A stretch of DNA of 39,821 bases from an uncultured Lachnospiraceae bacterium. GTDB taxonomy: Bacteria > Bacillota > Clostridia > Lachnospirales > Lachnospiraceae. The number at the start of each line of letters is the position of its first letter. Positions within the stretch are counted from its first letter, which is position 1. The stretch is taken from assembly GCA_902797675.1 (NCBI GenBank), contig CADBTR010000042.1:1-39821 (forward strand), in the 5' to 3' direction. The notes beneath the pieces were generated by a model that worked only from the letters and a program-made list of their open reading frames with translations, did not search any database and was not told the origin of the DNA. The translations under genes were made by a program, and so were the position numbers. Positions 1 through 7,884 of the stretch are shown here, in pieces.

Positions 1-69
1 AGATTCAAACTCCCACCTACGTAAGTTTCCTTTCTTTACTCACCACCTATAGAGGTGGGAGATTGAATC
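1..69. repeat. Dispersed repeat, left copy, with inverted repeat
   Basis: Bases 1-44 are identical to the last 44 bases of the window (39778-39821). Within this copy, 2-18 and 53-69 form a 17-bp inverted repeat with one mismatch (core CTCCCACCT / AGGTGGGAG), and a smaller perfect hairpin CCACCT-ATAG-AGGTGG lies at 43-58. The thrC stop codon and its last codons fall inside the repeat. The hairpin is not followed by a T-run on either strand, so it is not a convincing terminator. The outer-palindrome architecture resembles the end of an IS200/IS605-type or related non-autonomous element, but no transposase is present and that link is an inference. Confidence 0.8.
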
Positions 70-1556
70 GGAGTGCCGTTCAAAAACTTCTTTACCGTTG
101 CTTCCATCTCATCGACTTCCACCACCGTATTGTGACGGACTTCGGCGGTACGGATTTCCTCAATAGCTCTCGGGATCTTAACCTTTCCGATTTTGGAAAG
201 CTCGTCTGCAAGAGCGAAATCCTCCATGGCATCATATTTTTCATCGATGGCTTTCATGACGCTTCTTGTAAATTTAAACGGACTTGCCGTAGACGCAATA
301 ACTGCCGTTGTTGTATCCTTCGTATCTGCAAGATACTTCTGATAAACACAGGACGCAACCGCCGTATGAGTATCGATGATATAACCGGTCTTTTCATACA
401 AATCGCGGATTCTTTTGGCAGTCTCTGCCTCTGTGGCATAATTTCCGTAGAAATCCTTCAAGCCTTCCTTCATCTCATCAGTGATGGTATACTTTCCTTC
501 TGTGCTCAGAGCTTTCATCAATTCCTGATTTTTCACATCATCATTTCCCGCAATACGATAGATCAGCCGCTCCAGATTGCTGGAAATCAGAATATCCATA
601 GACGGAGAATTTGTCAAAATAAATTCTCTGTTTTTATCATAAGTTCCTGTTGTAAAGAAATCATACAATACTTTATTATCATTGGATGCACAGATCAGCT
701 TTCCGATCGGAAGTCCCATGTTCTTCGCAAAGAAGGCCGCAAGGATATTTCCGAAATTACCGGTAGGAACGACTACATTCATCAATTCCCCGTCGGTCAG
801 TTTTCCGGCAGCGGTTAATTTTGCATAGGCATATACATAATATACAACCTGCGGAATCAGACGTCCCACATTGATGGAATTGGCACAGGAGAACTGGAAT
901 CCCTTCTCATCCATGTATTTCGCCAGTTCTTTATTGCCGAAGATTTCCTTGACACCACTCTGCGCCTGGTCGAAATTGCCTTTGATTCCCACTACGAATG
1001 TATTGTCGCCCTTCTGAGTCACCATCTGTTTCTCCTGGATCGGGCTGACGCCGCCCTTCGGATAAAATACCACGATCTTTGTATGCGGAACATCGGCGAA
1101 ACCGGCAAGTGCTGCCTTTCCGGTATCTCCGGAAGTAGCCGTAAGGATCACGATCTCATTTTTTACATTATTCTTCTTTGCGGAAGTGGTCAACAAATGA
1201 GGAAGGATCGACAACGCCATATCTTTAAAAGCAATGGTAGCGCCATGGAATAATTCCAGATAATAAGCTCCGTCTGCTTCCTTCAAAGGCGCGATCTCTT
1301 TCGTGTCAAATTTATCATCATAAGCTTTTCTGATGCAATCTTTTAATTCTTCTTCCGTAAAATCCGTAAAGAAACGGCTCATCACCTCATAAGCGGTTTC
1401 CTGATAGTTCATACCGGCAAGTTTTGAAACCGGAATGTCCAGCTTCGGGATGGTTACCGGAACAAATAATCCGCCGTCATCTGCGAGACCTTTTAAAATC
1501 GCCTGTGAAGCGGTAACTGTCTGACTGCTTCTTGTACTCTTGTACATTACTTCCAT
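36..1556 (-). CDS. thrC: Threonine synthase
   Basis: This is a PLP enzyme that converts O-phosphohomoserine to threonine plus phosphate in the cytosol, the last step of threonine synthesis. At 506 aa it has the long, fungal/enterobacterial-type ThrC layout: an N-terminal segment (STRSSQTVTASQAI), the PLP-lysine motif GATIAFKDMALS near residue 108, and the phosphate-binding run TATSGDTGKAAL. The start is the ATG at 1556, preceded by GAGAGG at an 8-nt gap. The second ATG (codon 4) is less well placed. The final residues, GTPIQSPTSIGGE, are encoded by the left repeat and look like an added tail, because the conserved ThrC body ends around KKFLNG. It is divergent from the AP2-like gene, with its own promoter. 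Confidence 0.97.
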   Translation of the reverse strand: MEVMYKSTRSSQTVTASQAILKGLADDGGLFVPVTIPKLDIPVSKLAGMNYQETAYEVMSRFFTDFTEEELKDCIRKAYDDKFDTKEIAPLKEADGAYYLELFHGATIAFKDMALSILPHLLTTSAKKNNVKNEIVILTATSGDTGKAALAGFADVPHTKIVVFYPKGGVSPIQEKQMVTQKGDNTFVVGIKGNFDQAQSGVKEIFGNKELAKYMDEKGFQFSCANSINVGRLIPQVVYYVYAYAKLTAAGKLTDGELMNVVVPTGNFGNILAAFFAKNMGLPIGKLICASNDNKVLYDFFTTGTYDKNREFILTNSPSMDILISSNLERLIYRIAGNDDVKNQELMKALSTEGKYTITDEMKEGLKDFYGNYATEAETAKRIRDLYEKTGYIIDTHTAVASCVYQKYLADTKDTTTAVIASTASPFKFTRSVMKAIDEKYDAMEDFALADELSKIGKVKIPRAIEEIRTAEVRHNTVVEVDEMEATVKKFLNGTPIQSPTSIGGE

Positions 1557-1627
1557 GGAACATACCTCTCTTTATCTTTAATCTCTTTCTGTCTGTAACA
1601 GAGTAAACTACTGCATATACGGGAATC

Positions 1628-1656
1628 ATCATACCACAATTTGTCTGATTGTACAA
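1628..1656 (-). promoter_or_regulatory. thrC sigma-A promoter
   Basis: On the minus strand, TTGTAC (1651-1656), a 17-bp spacer and TATGAT (1628-1633) lie about 70 bp upstream of the thrC start. The leader is too short for a T-box or riboswitch, and none is visible. Confidence 0.75.
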
Positions 1657-1668
1657 GATTTTTTTTCC

Positions 1669-1697
1669 TTGCGCTCCCCCCGCGGCTATGCTAAAAT
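1669..1697 (+). promoter_or_regulatory. Promoter of the AP2-like gene (extended -10)
   Basis: TTGCGC (1669-1674), a 17-bp spacer and TAAAAT (1692-1697) preceded by TGC, giving an extended -10. Transcription would start near 1704, exactly where the repeat-like leader begins. This rules out the in-frame TTG at 1669 as a start codon. Confidence 0.7.
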
Positions 1698-1703
1698 AAA
1701 GGT

Positions 1704-1745
1704 AACTTACGTAGATCGCAGGGCTAAAGCCATGCGACATTCAAT
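1704..1745 (+). repeat. Repeat-family segment in the AP2-like gene leader
   Basis: AACTTACGTAG at 1704-1714 and a 24-base block at 1722-1745 also occur, in the same relative order on the opposite strand, in the right-end repeat at 39794-39804 and 39710-39733. Bases 1716-1737 form a hairpin (TCGCA, GGCT / AGCC, TGCGA around AA). The right-end copy holds about 50 extra bases with two more hairpins between the two blocks. The matches are too long to be chance in 40 kb. Confidence 0.85.
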
Positions 1746-1779
1746 CGAAGTGCCGCTGCAGACACAGGAGGAAACGGAT

Positions 1780-2583
1780 GTGGAAGAGAACATCATAAAA
1801 AAAGGCGTTTTTCAGGCGACGAAAAAGGACGGCAGCATCTATTACCGTTCTTCTTTTACATTTCAAAACAAACATATCAGTCTCGGAAGTTTTGCAAGTG
1901 AAGATGACGGACATGCAGCTTATACGGAAGCTCTCACCCTCTCTGCAACCCCGGATCTTTCCATCGACGATTATTTTGAAGCCCCCCGCATCCTGCCTTT
2001 TGGAAAATGGGTTTCCATTATCAATTTCCGGGACAATAAGATCTATTTTAAAACACCGATTTATTTAAGACGGAAATTTTTTGAATATCATTATTCCGAA
2101 GATCTGGTATTAAAATTTGACGCGGACGATTTATTCTTCTACTCCACACATACCATTATGAAACGGGGCGGTCACCTTTTTGTGGCGGATTACGGGATGC
2201 AGTTAAATATTTTAAATCGTTACGGGATCAAGAATTTCGCCGTTGCCGGAAAGGATTACCGTTTTGTAAACGGCGATGACACAGACTTCCGCTACGCCAA
2301 CATCGAAGTGATCAACCGGTATTACGGGGTGACAAAGATCAATGAGCAGGGACGGATCCATTATCTTTGTAAGATCCATATCCGCGGCGATTACCTGATC
2401 GGCAGGTTTAAAGATGAGAAAGAGGCTGCCATCGCTTATAACAAAGCGGTTGACTTCCTCAATGAAAAGGGGATCCCCATTCAATTTACCAAAAATTATA
2501 TTGACAATATGGAAGGCGACGAATATATCGAATTATATAAAAAAATCAGACTTCCGAAAAAAATCAGGGACTATGTATCATAG
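1780..2583 (+). CDS. AP2-like DNA-binding protein with degenerate HNH region
   Basis: This 267-aa protein looks like a descendant of HNH-AP2 homing endonucleases. Residues 8-52 and 181-227 each resemble a bacterial AP2/ERF domain; the second reads YYGVTKINEQ...YLIGRFKDEKEAAIAYNKAV. Between them, residues 157-180 (KDYRFVNGDDTDFRYANIEV) line up with the HNH core VDHINGDxLDNRRxNLRV, but the catalytic His is Phe and the Asn is Phe, so nuclease activity is probably lost. A DNA-binding role is therefore inferred. The chosen start is GTG 1780, 8 nt after AGGAGG (1766-1771). An out-of-frame ATG overlaps it at 1778, and an in-frame ATG at 1732 inside the repeat hairpin would add 16 residues. The gene is convergent with the amidase-like gene and overlaps its end by 6 bp. 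Confidence 0.8.
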   Translation: MEENIIKKGVFQATKKDGSIYYRSSFTFQNKHISLGSFASEDDGHAAYTEALTLSATPDLSIDDYFEAPRILPFGKWVSIINFRDNKIYFKTPIYLRRKFFEYHYSEDLVLKFDADDLFFYSTHTIMKRGGHLFVADYGMQLNILNRYGIKNFAVAGKDYRFVNGDDTDFRYANIEVINRYYGVTKINEQGRIHYLCKIHIRGDYLIGRFKDEKEAAIAYNKAVDFLNEKGIPIQFTKNYIDNMEGDEYIELYKKIRLPKKIRDYVS

Positions 2584-2591
2584 TCCCTGAT
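2557..2591 (-). terminator. Intrinsic terminator of the leuC-leuD-amidase-like operon
   Basis: A perfect 13-bp stem (2563-2575 with 2579-2591, loop TAT) spans both convergent stop codons. On the minus strand it is followed by seven T (2557-2563), inside the coding end of the AP2-like gene. On the plus strand no T-run follows, so termination is probably one-way. Confidence 0.88.
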
Positions 2592-3420
2592 CGTCCATCC
2601 AATCCACAATGGCTTCTGCTACTGCTTTCGCATATACTTCTTTATTTTTCTCATAGTCAGTGATATCATCTTCATTCAATACCGATCCCATTCCAAGAAC
2701 AAGACTCGGTCCGATGCATTCCTTATTGGTCGGATAATCCTCACTGACTGAATTCGCCGTTCCGGCATCCACCTGATTGACTTTGGCTCCTGCATCTTCC
2801 AGCGCATCGAGAATCATCTGTGCGGCATAATCCGAAGTCTTTGGTCTCTTGTGATGTACCCACGCGCTGATCCCGCTGTTGGAATCTTTCCCGTTATAGC
2901 TCTCTCTGTTCAAAGTCACCATAAGATCTGCATATACATTATTCGCAAGATCGGTCCGTTCCTCGTCATCCAGATTGACGCTCTCTTCTCTTGTCATATA
3001 GACAAGCACATTTTGGGCTGTAAGCTCCTGCTGAATCAATTTTGCAAATTCCAGGTTATACTCGCTCTCACTCATGCCGCTGTCCGTCTTGGAGGTATTT
3101 CCCTTCGCATACCCTCCGAGTGCAGGATCCAGGCAGACAATCCGCTTTCCATCCTCACTGCAGGCATCTGCCGAAGCATTCTCATCCCGCTTCTGGATCT
3201 GTGACTGCGCCATGGTTGTCATTTCCTCACCCGAAGCCACCTGATCTTTTACCTGCTGAACCGCCGAAGCTTCCTGCGCCGCCTGCTGTGATTCCTGTTC
3301 TGCCTTCTTTGTGGAATATTCCCGGTATTCCACAAGCCCGATCATGATCATCGCTTCGAGAACAATTATAAAAAATAATATCATCTGCGGTTTATACCGC
3401 CTCATGAGGCTGTTTCTCAT
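2578..3420 (-). CDS. Membrane-anchored, catalytically degenerate N-acetylmuramoyl-L-alanine amidase-like protein
   Basis: This is a 280-aa protein with one N-terminal membrane helix (about residues 12-30), a Gln/Ala-rich linker (38-75), and an extracytoplasmic domain of the Amidase_3 fold (93-280). The fold is recognisable from the first strand (RIVCLDPALGG), YMTREES...EERTDLAN and PSLVLGMGSVLN. The zinc and catalytic residues are mostly gone: Leu101 stands where DPGHGG has His, Asn171 where SIHAN has His, and Gly243 where the catalytic Glu of LVELGF should be. Only a Glu in the SESEYNL helix remains. It is probably a non-hydrolytic peptidoglycan-binding or regulatory protein. It lies 18 nt after leuD, within the same transcript. 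A short SD (AAGG or AGAGG) precedes the ATG. Confidence 0.8.
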   Translation of the reverse strand: MRNSLMRRYKPQMILFFIIVLEAMIMIGLVEYREYSTKKAEQESQQAAQEASAVQQVKDQVASGEEMTTMAQSQIQKRDENASADACSEDGKRIVCLDPALGGYAKGNTSKTDSGMSESEYNLEFAKLIQQELTAQNVLVYMTREESVNLDDEERTDLANNVYADLMVTLNRESYNGKDSNSGISAWVHHKRPKTSDYAAQMILDALEDAGAKVNQVDAGTANSVSEDYPTNKECIGPSLVLGMGSVLNEDDITDYEKNKEVYAKAVAEAIVDWMDDQGL

Positions 3421-3438
3421 TTCCTCTTACCTTACTCC

Positions 3439-3924
3439 CTATTTGTGATTAATGTAATTAATCAGACCTTCTGCCTTGATGATCTTCTGCATGAATTCCG
3501 GAAATGCCTGACCTTTAAATTCTGTTCCCTTTGTGCGATTATAAATCATTCCGCTGTCAAAATCAACCTCCACCTGATCACCGGCTTCGATTCCGTGAGC
3601 TGCTTCCTTACATTCAATGATCGGAAGACCGATATTGATGGCATTGCGGTAAAAAATTCTTGCAAATGTTTCCGCGATCACGCAGCTGACGCCTGCTGCT
3701 TTGATGGAGATCGGCGCATGTTCTCTTGAGGAGCCGCAGCCGAAATTTTTCTCCGCAACAATGATATCGCCTTTTTTCACATTCTTTACAAAATTTACAT
3801 CAATATCTTCCATACAGTGCTTTGCAAGATCTTCCGGTGCCGGAGCATTCAGATATCTTGCCGGAATTATTACATCCGTATCTACATTATCGCCGAATTT
3901 GAATACTGTTCCGCTTGCTTTCAT
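3439..3924 (-). CDS. leuD: 3-isopropylmalate dehydratase small subunit
   Basis: The small (swivel-domain) subunit of isopropylmalate isomerase, which with LeuC converts 2-isopropylmalate to 3-isopropylmalate in leucine synthesis. The 161-aa length is typical of the LeuCD type. Motifs seen are the N-terminal [15 protein letters not shown] and [10 protein letters not shown] (about residues 57-66), the substrate-recognition and aconitase swivel signatures. It starts 12 nt after leuC with a good SD, so it is co-transcribed and probably co-translated with it. Confidence 0.97.
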   Translation of the reverse strand: MKASGTVFKFGDNVDTDVIIPARYLNAPAPEDLAKHCMEDIDVNFVKNVKKGDIIVAEKNFGCGSSREHAPISIKAAGVSCVIAETFARIFYRNAINIGLPIIECKEAAHGIEAGDQVEVDFDSGMIYNRTKGTEFKGQAFPEFMQKIIKAEGLINYINHK

Positions 3925-3936
3925 TTTATCTCCCTT

Positions 3937-5202
3937 CTATAATCCAAGTTCATCAGGACATGATATTTTGCCGGTTACCGCTGACGCTGCCGCTACAGCC
4001 GGACTTGCCAGATATACTTCTGATTCCGGATCTCCCATACGACCGACAAAGTTCCGGTTTGTAGTAGCAACCGCCCGCTCGCCCTTTGCAAGGATTCCCA
4101 TATGTCCTCCGAGACAAGGACCGCAGGTAGGCGTACTTACCGCTGCGCCTGCTTTGATAAAGCTTGTCACCAGACCTTCTTCAATACATTGCAAATAAAT
4201 CTGCTGGGTCGCCGGTATCACGATGCATCTGACACCTTTCGCCACATGTCTGCCCTCTAAAATCTTTGCCGCGATCCTCATATCCTCAATATGTCCGTTT
4301 GTGCAGGAACCGATGACTACCTGATCGATCTTCACTTCTCCCACCTCATCGATGGTTCTGGTATTTTCCGGAAGATGCGGAAATGCAACCGTCGGTTTTA
4401 ACGCGGACAGATCAATGGTATATGTCTCATCATATTCCGCATCCTCATCCGCCTCATATACATGATATTCTTTCGTGGAATGTTCTTTCATATATGCGAT
4501 GGTGACGTCATCCACCGGAAAAATCCCGTTTTTGCCGCCGGCCTCAATCGCCATATTTGTCATGGAAAATCTGTCGTCCATGCTAAGATACTGAATACCG
4601 TCTCCCACAAATTCCATGGACTTGTACAAAGCTCCGTCCACGCCGATCATTCCGATAATATGAAGAATAATATCTTTTCCGGAAATCCACTTTGCCGGTT
4701 TTCCCGTCAATACAAATTTCAATGCGGAAGGTACCTTAAACCACGCCTGTCCCGTTGCCATACCGGCTGCCATATCCGTAGAGCCCACGCCTGTGGAAAA
4801 TGCGCCAAGAGCGCCATAAGTACAGGTATGTGAATCCGCGCCGATCACAACATCACCGGCAACCACAAGTCCTTTTTCCGGAAGCAGCGCATGCTCGATT
4901 CCCACTTCACCGGTCTCAAAAAAGTTCGTGATTCCCTTCTCATTTGCAAATTCCTTTGCGCATTTACATAATTCCGCCGACTTGATGTCTTTATTCGGAG
5001 TAAAATGATCCAAAACGATTGCGATCTTATCTTTATCAAACACTCCGTCTACATTCATTTTTTTCATTTCTTTGATTGCCACCGGAGAGGTAACATCATT
5101 TCCCAATACAAGATCAAGGTTTGCTTCGATCAGCTGTCCCGCTTCCACCTTGTCCAGTCCGCAATGGGCTGCAAGTATCTTCTGGGTCATTGTCATTCCC
5201 AT
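3937..5202 (-). CDS. leuC: 3-isopropylmalate dehydratase large subunit
   Basis: The [4Fe-4S] aconitase-family subunit of isopropylmalate isomerase, 421 aa. Cluster ligands are visible in [14 protein letters not shown] and in [12 protein letters not shown] near the C-terminus, and [23 protein letters not shown] is the usual N-terminal signature. The start is ATG 5202 (MGMTMTQKI), placed 8 nt after GGAG. An ATG 27 nt further upstream has no comparable ribosome site and would add nine unconserved residues. It is the first gene of leuC-leuD-amidase-like, with a promoter and a structured leader upstream. Confidence 0.97.
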   Translation of the reverse strand: MGMTMTQKILAAHCGLDKVEAGQLIEANLDLVLGNDVTSPVAIKEMKKMNVDGVFDKDKIAIVLDHFTPNKDIKSAELCKCAKEFANEKGITNFFETGEVGIEHALLPEKGLVVAGDVVIGADSHTCTYGALGAFSTGVGSTDMAAGMATGQAWFKVPSALKFVLTGKPAKWISGKDIILHIIGMIGVDGALYKSMEFVGDGIQYLSMDDRFSMTNMAIEAGGKNGIFPVDDVTIAYMKEHSTKEYHVYEADEDAEYDETYTIDLSALKPTVAFPHLPENTRTIDEVGEVKIDQVVIGSCTNGHIEDMRIAAKILEGRHVAKGVRCIVIPATQQIYLQCIEEGLVTSFIKAGAAVSTPTCGPCLGGHMGILAKGERAVATTNRNFVGRMGDPESEVYLASPAVAAASAVTGKISCPDELGL

Positions 5203-5248
5203 AATTTTTTCTCCTTCTGATTTTAACAATAATCATATCATTCTTAAG

Positions 5249-5284
5249 CTGTAGGAACATAGCATAAATGCAATTTTCCTACAG
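5249..5284 (-). promoter_or_regulatory. Stem-loop in the leuC leader
   Basis: CTGTAGGAA (5249-5257) pairs with TTCCTACAG (5276-5284), with a small nested GCAT-AA-ATGC hairpin inside. It sits between the promoter and the leuC ribosome site and has no T-run. It could affect mRNA stability or translation. It does not match a T-box or any riboswitch I recognise. Confidence 0.5.
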
Positions 5285-5297
5285 TCCCTAAGTGCTT

Positions 5298-5326
5298 ATT
5301 CTAGCACAAATACCATTCCTTGTAAA
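5298..5326 (-). promoter_or_regulatory. leuC sigma-A promoter
   Basis: On the minus strand, TTTACA (5321-5326), 17 bp and TAGAAT (5298-5303), about 95 bp upstream of the leuC start. The -35 touches the tail of the preceding terminator. Confidence 0.75.
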
Positions 5327-5362
5327 GAAAAATGTGCCGGAAACGCTTCCGTTTCCGGCACA
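5326..5362 (-). terminator. Terminator of the pyruvate formate-lyase operon
   Basis: A perfect 13-bp stem TGTGCCGGAAACG / CGTTTCCGGCACA (5333-5345, 5350-5362) with a 4-nt loop, followed on the minus strand by TTTTTCTTT. It lies 31 bp after the glycyl-radical subunit stop. Confidence 0.93.
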
Positions 5363-5393
5363 CAAATTTTTTAAATCCTGCCCGTCTGCACGA

Positions 5394-5636
5394 TTAAATA
5401 GCCTGATGGAATGTACGTGAAATAACGTCATCCTGCTGCTCTTTTGTCAACTTGATGAAGTTTACCGCATATCCTGAAACACGGATGGTCAGCTGCGGAT
5501 AATTCTCCGGATGCTGCTGTGCATCTAACAATGTCTCTTTTACCAGCACGTTTACATTTAAATGATGACCGCCTTTGGTTACATAACCGTCCAGCATATT
5601 TACCAAATTCTTCTTCTGGGTTTCTGTTACCTGCAT
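5394..5636 (-). CDS. Glycyl-radical subunit of split pyruvate formate-lyase (GrcA-like)
   Basis: This 80-aa protein corresponds to the C-terminal glycyl-radical domain of PflB. It contains [10 protein letters not shown] and the radical loop [26 protein letters not shown], with the radical-bearing glycine at residue 55. The family includes YfiD/GrcA, the autonomous glycyl-radical cofactor that rescues oxygen-cleaved PflB. Here it is not a spare: the neighbouring catalytic chain ends before this domain, so this subunit should be required for activity. It has its own strong SD (GAAGGAGG, 7 nt before ATG) and a 37-nt spacer after the pflB stop, so the split is a genuine gene arrangement and not a sequencing frameshift. 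No pflA activase gene is next to it. Confidence 0.92.
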   Translation of the reverse strand: MQVTETQKKNLVNMLDGYVTKGGHHLNVNVLVKETLLDAQQHPENYPQLTIRVSGYAVNFIKLTKEQQDDVISRTFHQAI

Positions 5637-5673
5637 AATATTGCCTCCTTCATTATTTTATATCATAATCTGA

Positions 5674-7749
5674 TTATTTGTTTAATTCCGCAATCTGCTC
5701 CGGTGTAAGCTTGATATCATCAAGGCTTACATTTGCAACTTCCTTGCCTAATGCATCCGGCAGGATTGTAAAGGTATTGGAAATACCATCCTGTGCATCC
5801 TGGAACGGCAGTTTGGATACGGAAGACAGAGAAGCTAATGCTCCGTGGCTGTCACGTCCATGCATCGGGTTTGCGCCAGGTGCAAGAGGAACGCCTGCTT
5901 TTCTTCCGTCCGGTGTAGAACCTGTGTTCTTACCATAGGATACGTTAGATGTGATTGTAAGGATTGAAGTGGTAGGAATGGAATTTCTGTAAGTATAATG
6001 GCTTCTTACCATTGTCATAAAGTGTTCTACCACATCTACAGCCAGAGAATCCACTCTGTCATCGTTGTTACCATACTTAGGGAAATCTCCCTCTACTTCG
6101 TAGTCTACAGCGATACCGTTTTCATTTCTGATGGTCTTGACCTTAGCATACTTGATCGCACTTAAGGAATCTGCTACTACAGAAAGACCTGCGATACCTG
6201 TTGCGAACCATCTCTTGACATCTCTGTCATGAAGAGCCATCTGAATGGATTCATAACAATATTTATCATGGCACCAGTGAATAACATTCAATGTATCTAC
6301 ATAGAGACCTGCCAGCCATGACATCATATCCATGTATTTCTCCCAAACTTCATCGAAGTCAAGATATTCTGATGTGATTGGAACATACTTCGGACCTACC
6401 TGCTCGAAGGTCTTCTCATCAACACCACCGTTGATTGCATAGAGGAGACACTTTGCAAGGTTTGCTCTTGCGCCGAAGAACTGCATTTCCTTACCGATTC
6501 TCATAGAGGATACGCAGCATGCGATACCATAATCATCACCATGTATCACTCTCATCATATCATCGTTCTCATACTGGATGGAAGATGATTTGATGGACAT
6601 CTCTGCGCAATACATCTTCCAGTTCTCGGGAAGTCTCTTAGACCAGAGCACTGTCATGTTCGGTTCCGGCGCTGTTCCCAAGTTGTCTAATGTATGAAGA
6701 TAACGGAAAGACATCTTTGTGACAAGTGTTCTTCCATCAATTCCCATACCTCCTAAAGACTCGGTAACCCATGTAGGATCTCCTGCAAACAATGCATTGT
6801 ACTCAGGGATTCTGGCAAATTTCACCATTCTGAGTTTCATGATAAAGTGATCGATGAATTCCTGGATCTGCTCTTCTGTGTAAGTACCGTTTGCAAGATC
6901 TCTCTGTGCATAGATATCAAGGAATGTAGATGTACGACCAAGTGACATTGCCGCACCGTTCTGCTCCTTGACAGCTCCGAGATATCCGAAATATACCCAC
7001 TGGATTGCTTCCTTAACATCCTTTGCAGGTTTTGTGATATCATATCCATAGGTCTCAGCCATTGCAGCCAGACCCTTTAATGCTTTCTTCTGCTCTGCAA
7101 GTTCTTCACGAAGTCTGATGACATCCTCTGTCATGGTACATGGATTCAGGGAATCAAACTGTGCCTGCTTATCCTGCAACAAATAGTCAATACCATATAA
7201 TGCCACTCTTCGGTAGTCACCGATGATACGTCCTCTGCCGTAAGCATCCGGAAGACCTGTCACGATATGATTATGTCTTGCCTTCTTCATCTCCGGTGTG
7301 TAAACATCAAATACTGCCGTGTTATGTGTCTTTCTGTACTTTGTAAAAACCTCCTGGATCTCAGGATTTACTTCATAGCCATAAGATTTTGCAGCCTGTA
7401 CTGCTGTACGGATACCACCGTTCGGCATGAATGCCCTCTTAAGCGGCTTATCTGTCTGTAAGCCCACAATCTGCTCCTTGTCTTTGTCGATATATGCCGC
7501 ACCATAAGAGGTCAGGGAAGATGGGATTTCTGTCTCGCAATCAAGGACACCGCCCTTTTCACGCTCTTGTTTCATAAGGTCCATAACCTGTGCCCATAAT
7601 TTGGTTGTTGCATCTGTCGGTCCTGCAAGGAACTCATCTGTACCTTCATATGGTGTATAATTTCTCTGGATAAAATCTCTCAGGTTTACAGCGTCTACCC
7701 ATTTGCCAGGTACAAATCCGGCCCATTCTGCCTTTAATTCTTTACTCAT
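5674..7749 (-). CDS. pflB: Pyruvate formate-lyase catalytic chain lacking the glycyl-radical domain
   Basis: Formate C-acetyltransferase converts pyruvate and CoA to acetyl-CoA and formate in anaerobic fermentation. This chain is 691 aa, against about 750-760 for one-piece PflB. It covers the ten-stranded barrel with the catalytic Cys411-Cys412 pair ([11 protein letters not shown]) and the typical N-terminus ([28 protein letters not shown]). It ends in [16 protein letters not shown], exactly where the glycyl-radical domain would begin, and that domain is encoded by the next gene. Start ATG 7749 follows GGAGGT at 11 nt. A near-consensus promoter with a palindrome in its spacer lies upstream. 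Confidence 0.96.
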   Translation of the reverse strand: MSKELKAEWAGFVPGKWVDAVNLRDFIQRNYTPYEGTDEFLAGPTDATTKLWAQVMDLMKQEREKGGVLDCETEIPSSLTSYGAAYIDKDKEQIVGLQTDKPLKRAFMPNGGIRTAVQAAKSYGYEVNPEIQEVFTKYRKTHNTAVFDVYTPEMKKARHNHIVTGLPDAYGRGRIIGDYRRVALYGIDYLLQDKQAQFDSLNPCTMTEDVIRLREELAEQKKALKGLAAMAETYGYDITKPAKDVKEAIQWVYFGYLGAVKEQNGAAMSLGRTSTFLDIYAQRDLANGTYTEEQIQEFIDHFIMKLRMVKFARIPEYNALFAGDPTWVTESLGGMGIDGRTLVTKMSFRYLHTLDNLGTAPEPNMTVLWSKRLPENWKMYCAEMSIKSSSIQYENDDMMRVIHGDDYGIACCVSSMRIGKEMQFFGARANLAKCLLYAINGGVDEKTFEQVGPKYVPITSEYLDFDEVWEKYMDMMSWLAGLYVDTLNVIHWCHDKYCYESIQMALHDRDVKRWFATGIAGLSVVADSLSAIKYAKVKTIRNENGIAVDYEVEGDFPKYGNNDDRVDSLAVDVVEHFMTMVRSHYTYRNSIPTTSILTITSNVSYGKNTGSTPDGRKAGVPLAPGANPMHGRDSHGALASLSSVSKLPFQDAQDGISNTFTILPDALGKEVANVSLDDIKLTPEQIAELNK

Positions 7750-7786
7750 TTTGTTTGATTACCTCCTATTTATTTTTTATAATCTT

Positions 7787-7815
7787 ATTATATTGAAATC
7801 TTGTATACAAGTCAA
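7787..7815 (-). promoter_or_regulatory. pflB promoter with palindromic operator candidate
   Basis: TTGACT (7810-7815), 17 bp and a perfect TATAAT (7787-7792) on the minus strand. The spacer is largely occupied by the 12-bp perfect palindrome CTTGTATACAAG (7800-7811), a plausible repressor site of the type used by GntR-family regulators. A second inverted repeat, TGTAC-8-GTACA (7835-7852), lies just upstream of the -35. Confidence 0.8.
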
Positions 7816-7884
7816 GGCGTTTTCTGTCTAAAAATGTACTAAATGAGGTACAAACTCCCATATATTTGTGCATATTTCCGTACA

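Noticed and set aside
1477..1740. An 87-codon minus-strand frame across the thrC/AP2-like intergenic region
   Set aside because: It covers two convincing divergent promoters and the repeat hairpin and overlaps the thrC 5' end in another frame.
3042..3347. Plus-strand open frame opposite the amidase-like gene
   Set aside because: It is a shadow of the minus-strand gene, with no ribosome site and Pro/His-rich composition.
5233..5265. A 10-codon leader peptide in the leuC leader with two Leu codons
   Set aside because: The ribosome site is poor (AGGA about 11 nt away), Leu codons are not clustered, and no attenuator terminator follows.
5637..5673. Frameshift or assembly error splitting pflB
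   Set aside because: The intervening 37 bases contain a stop, a strong Shine-Dalgarno and a well-placed ATG, and the two proteins end and begin at a domain boundary.
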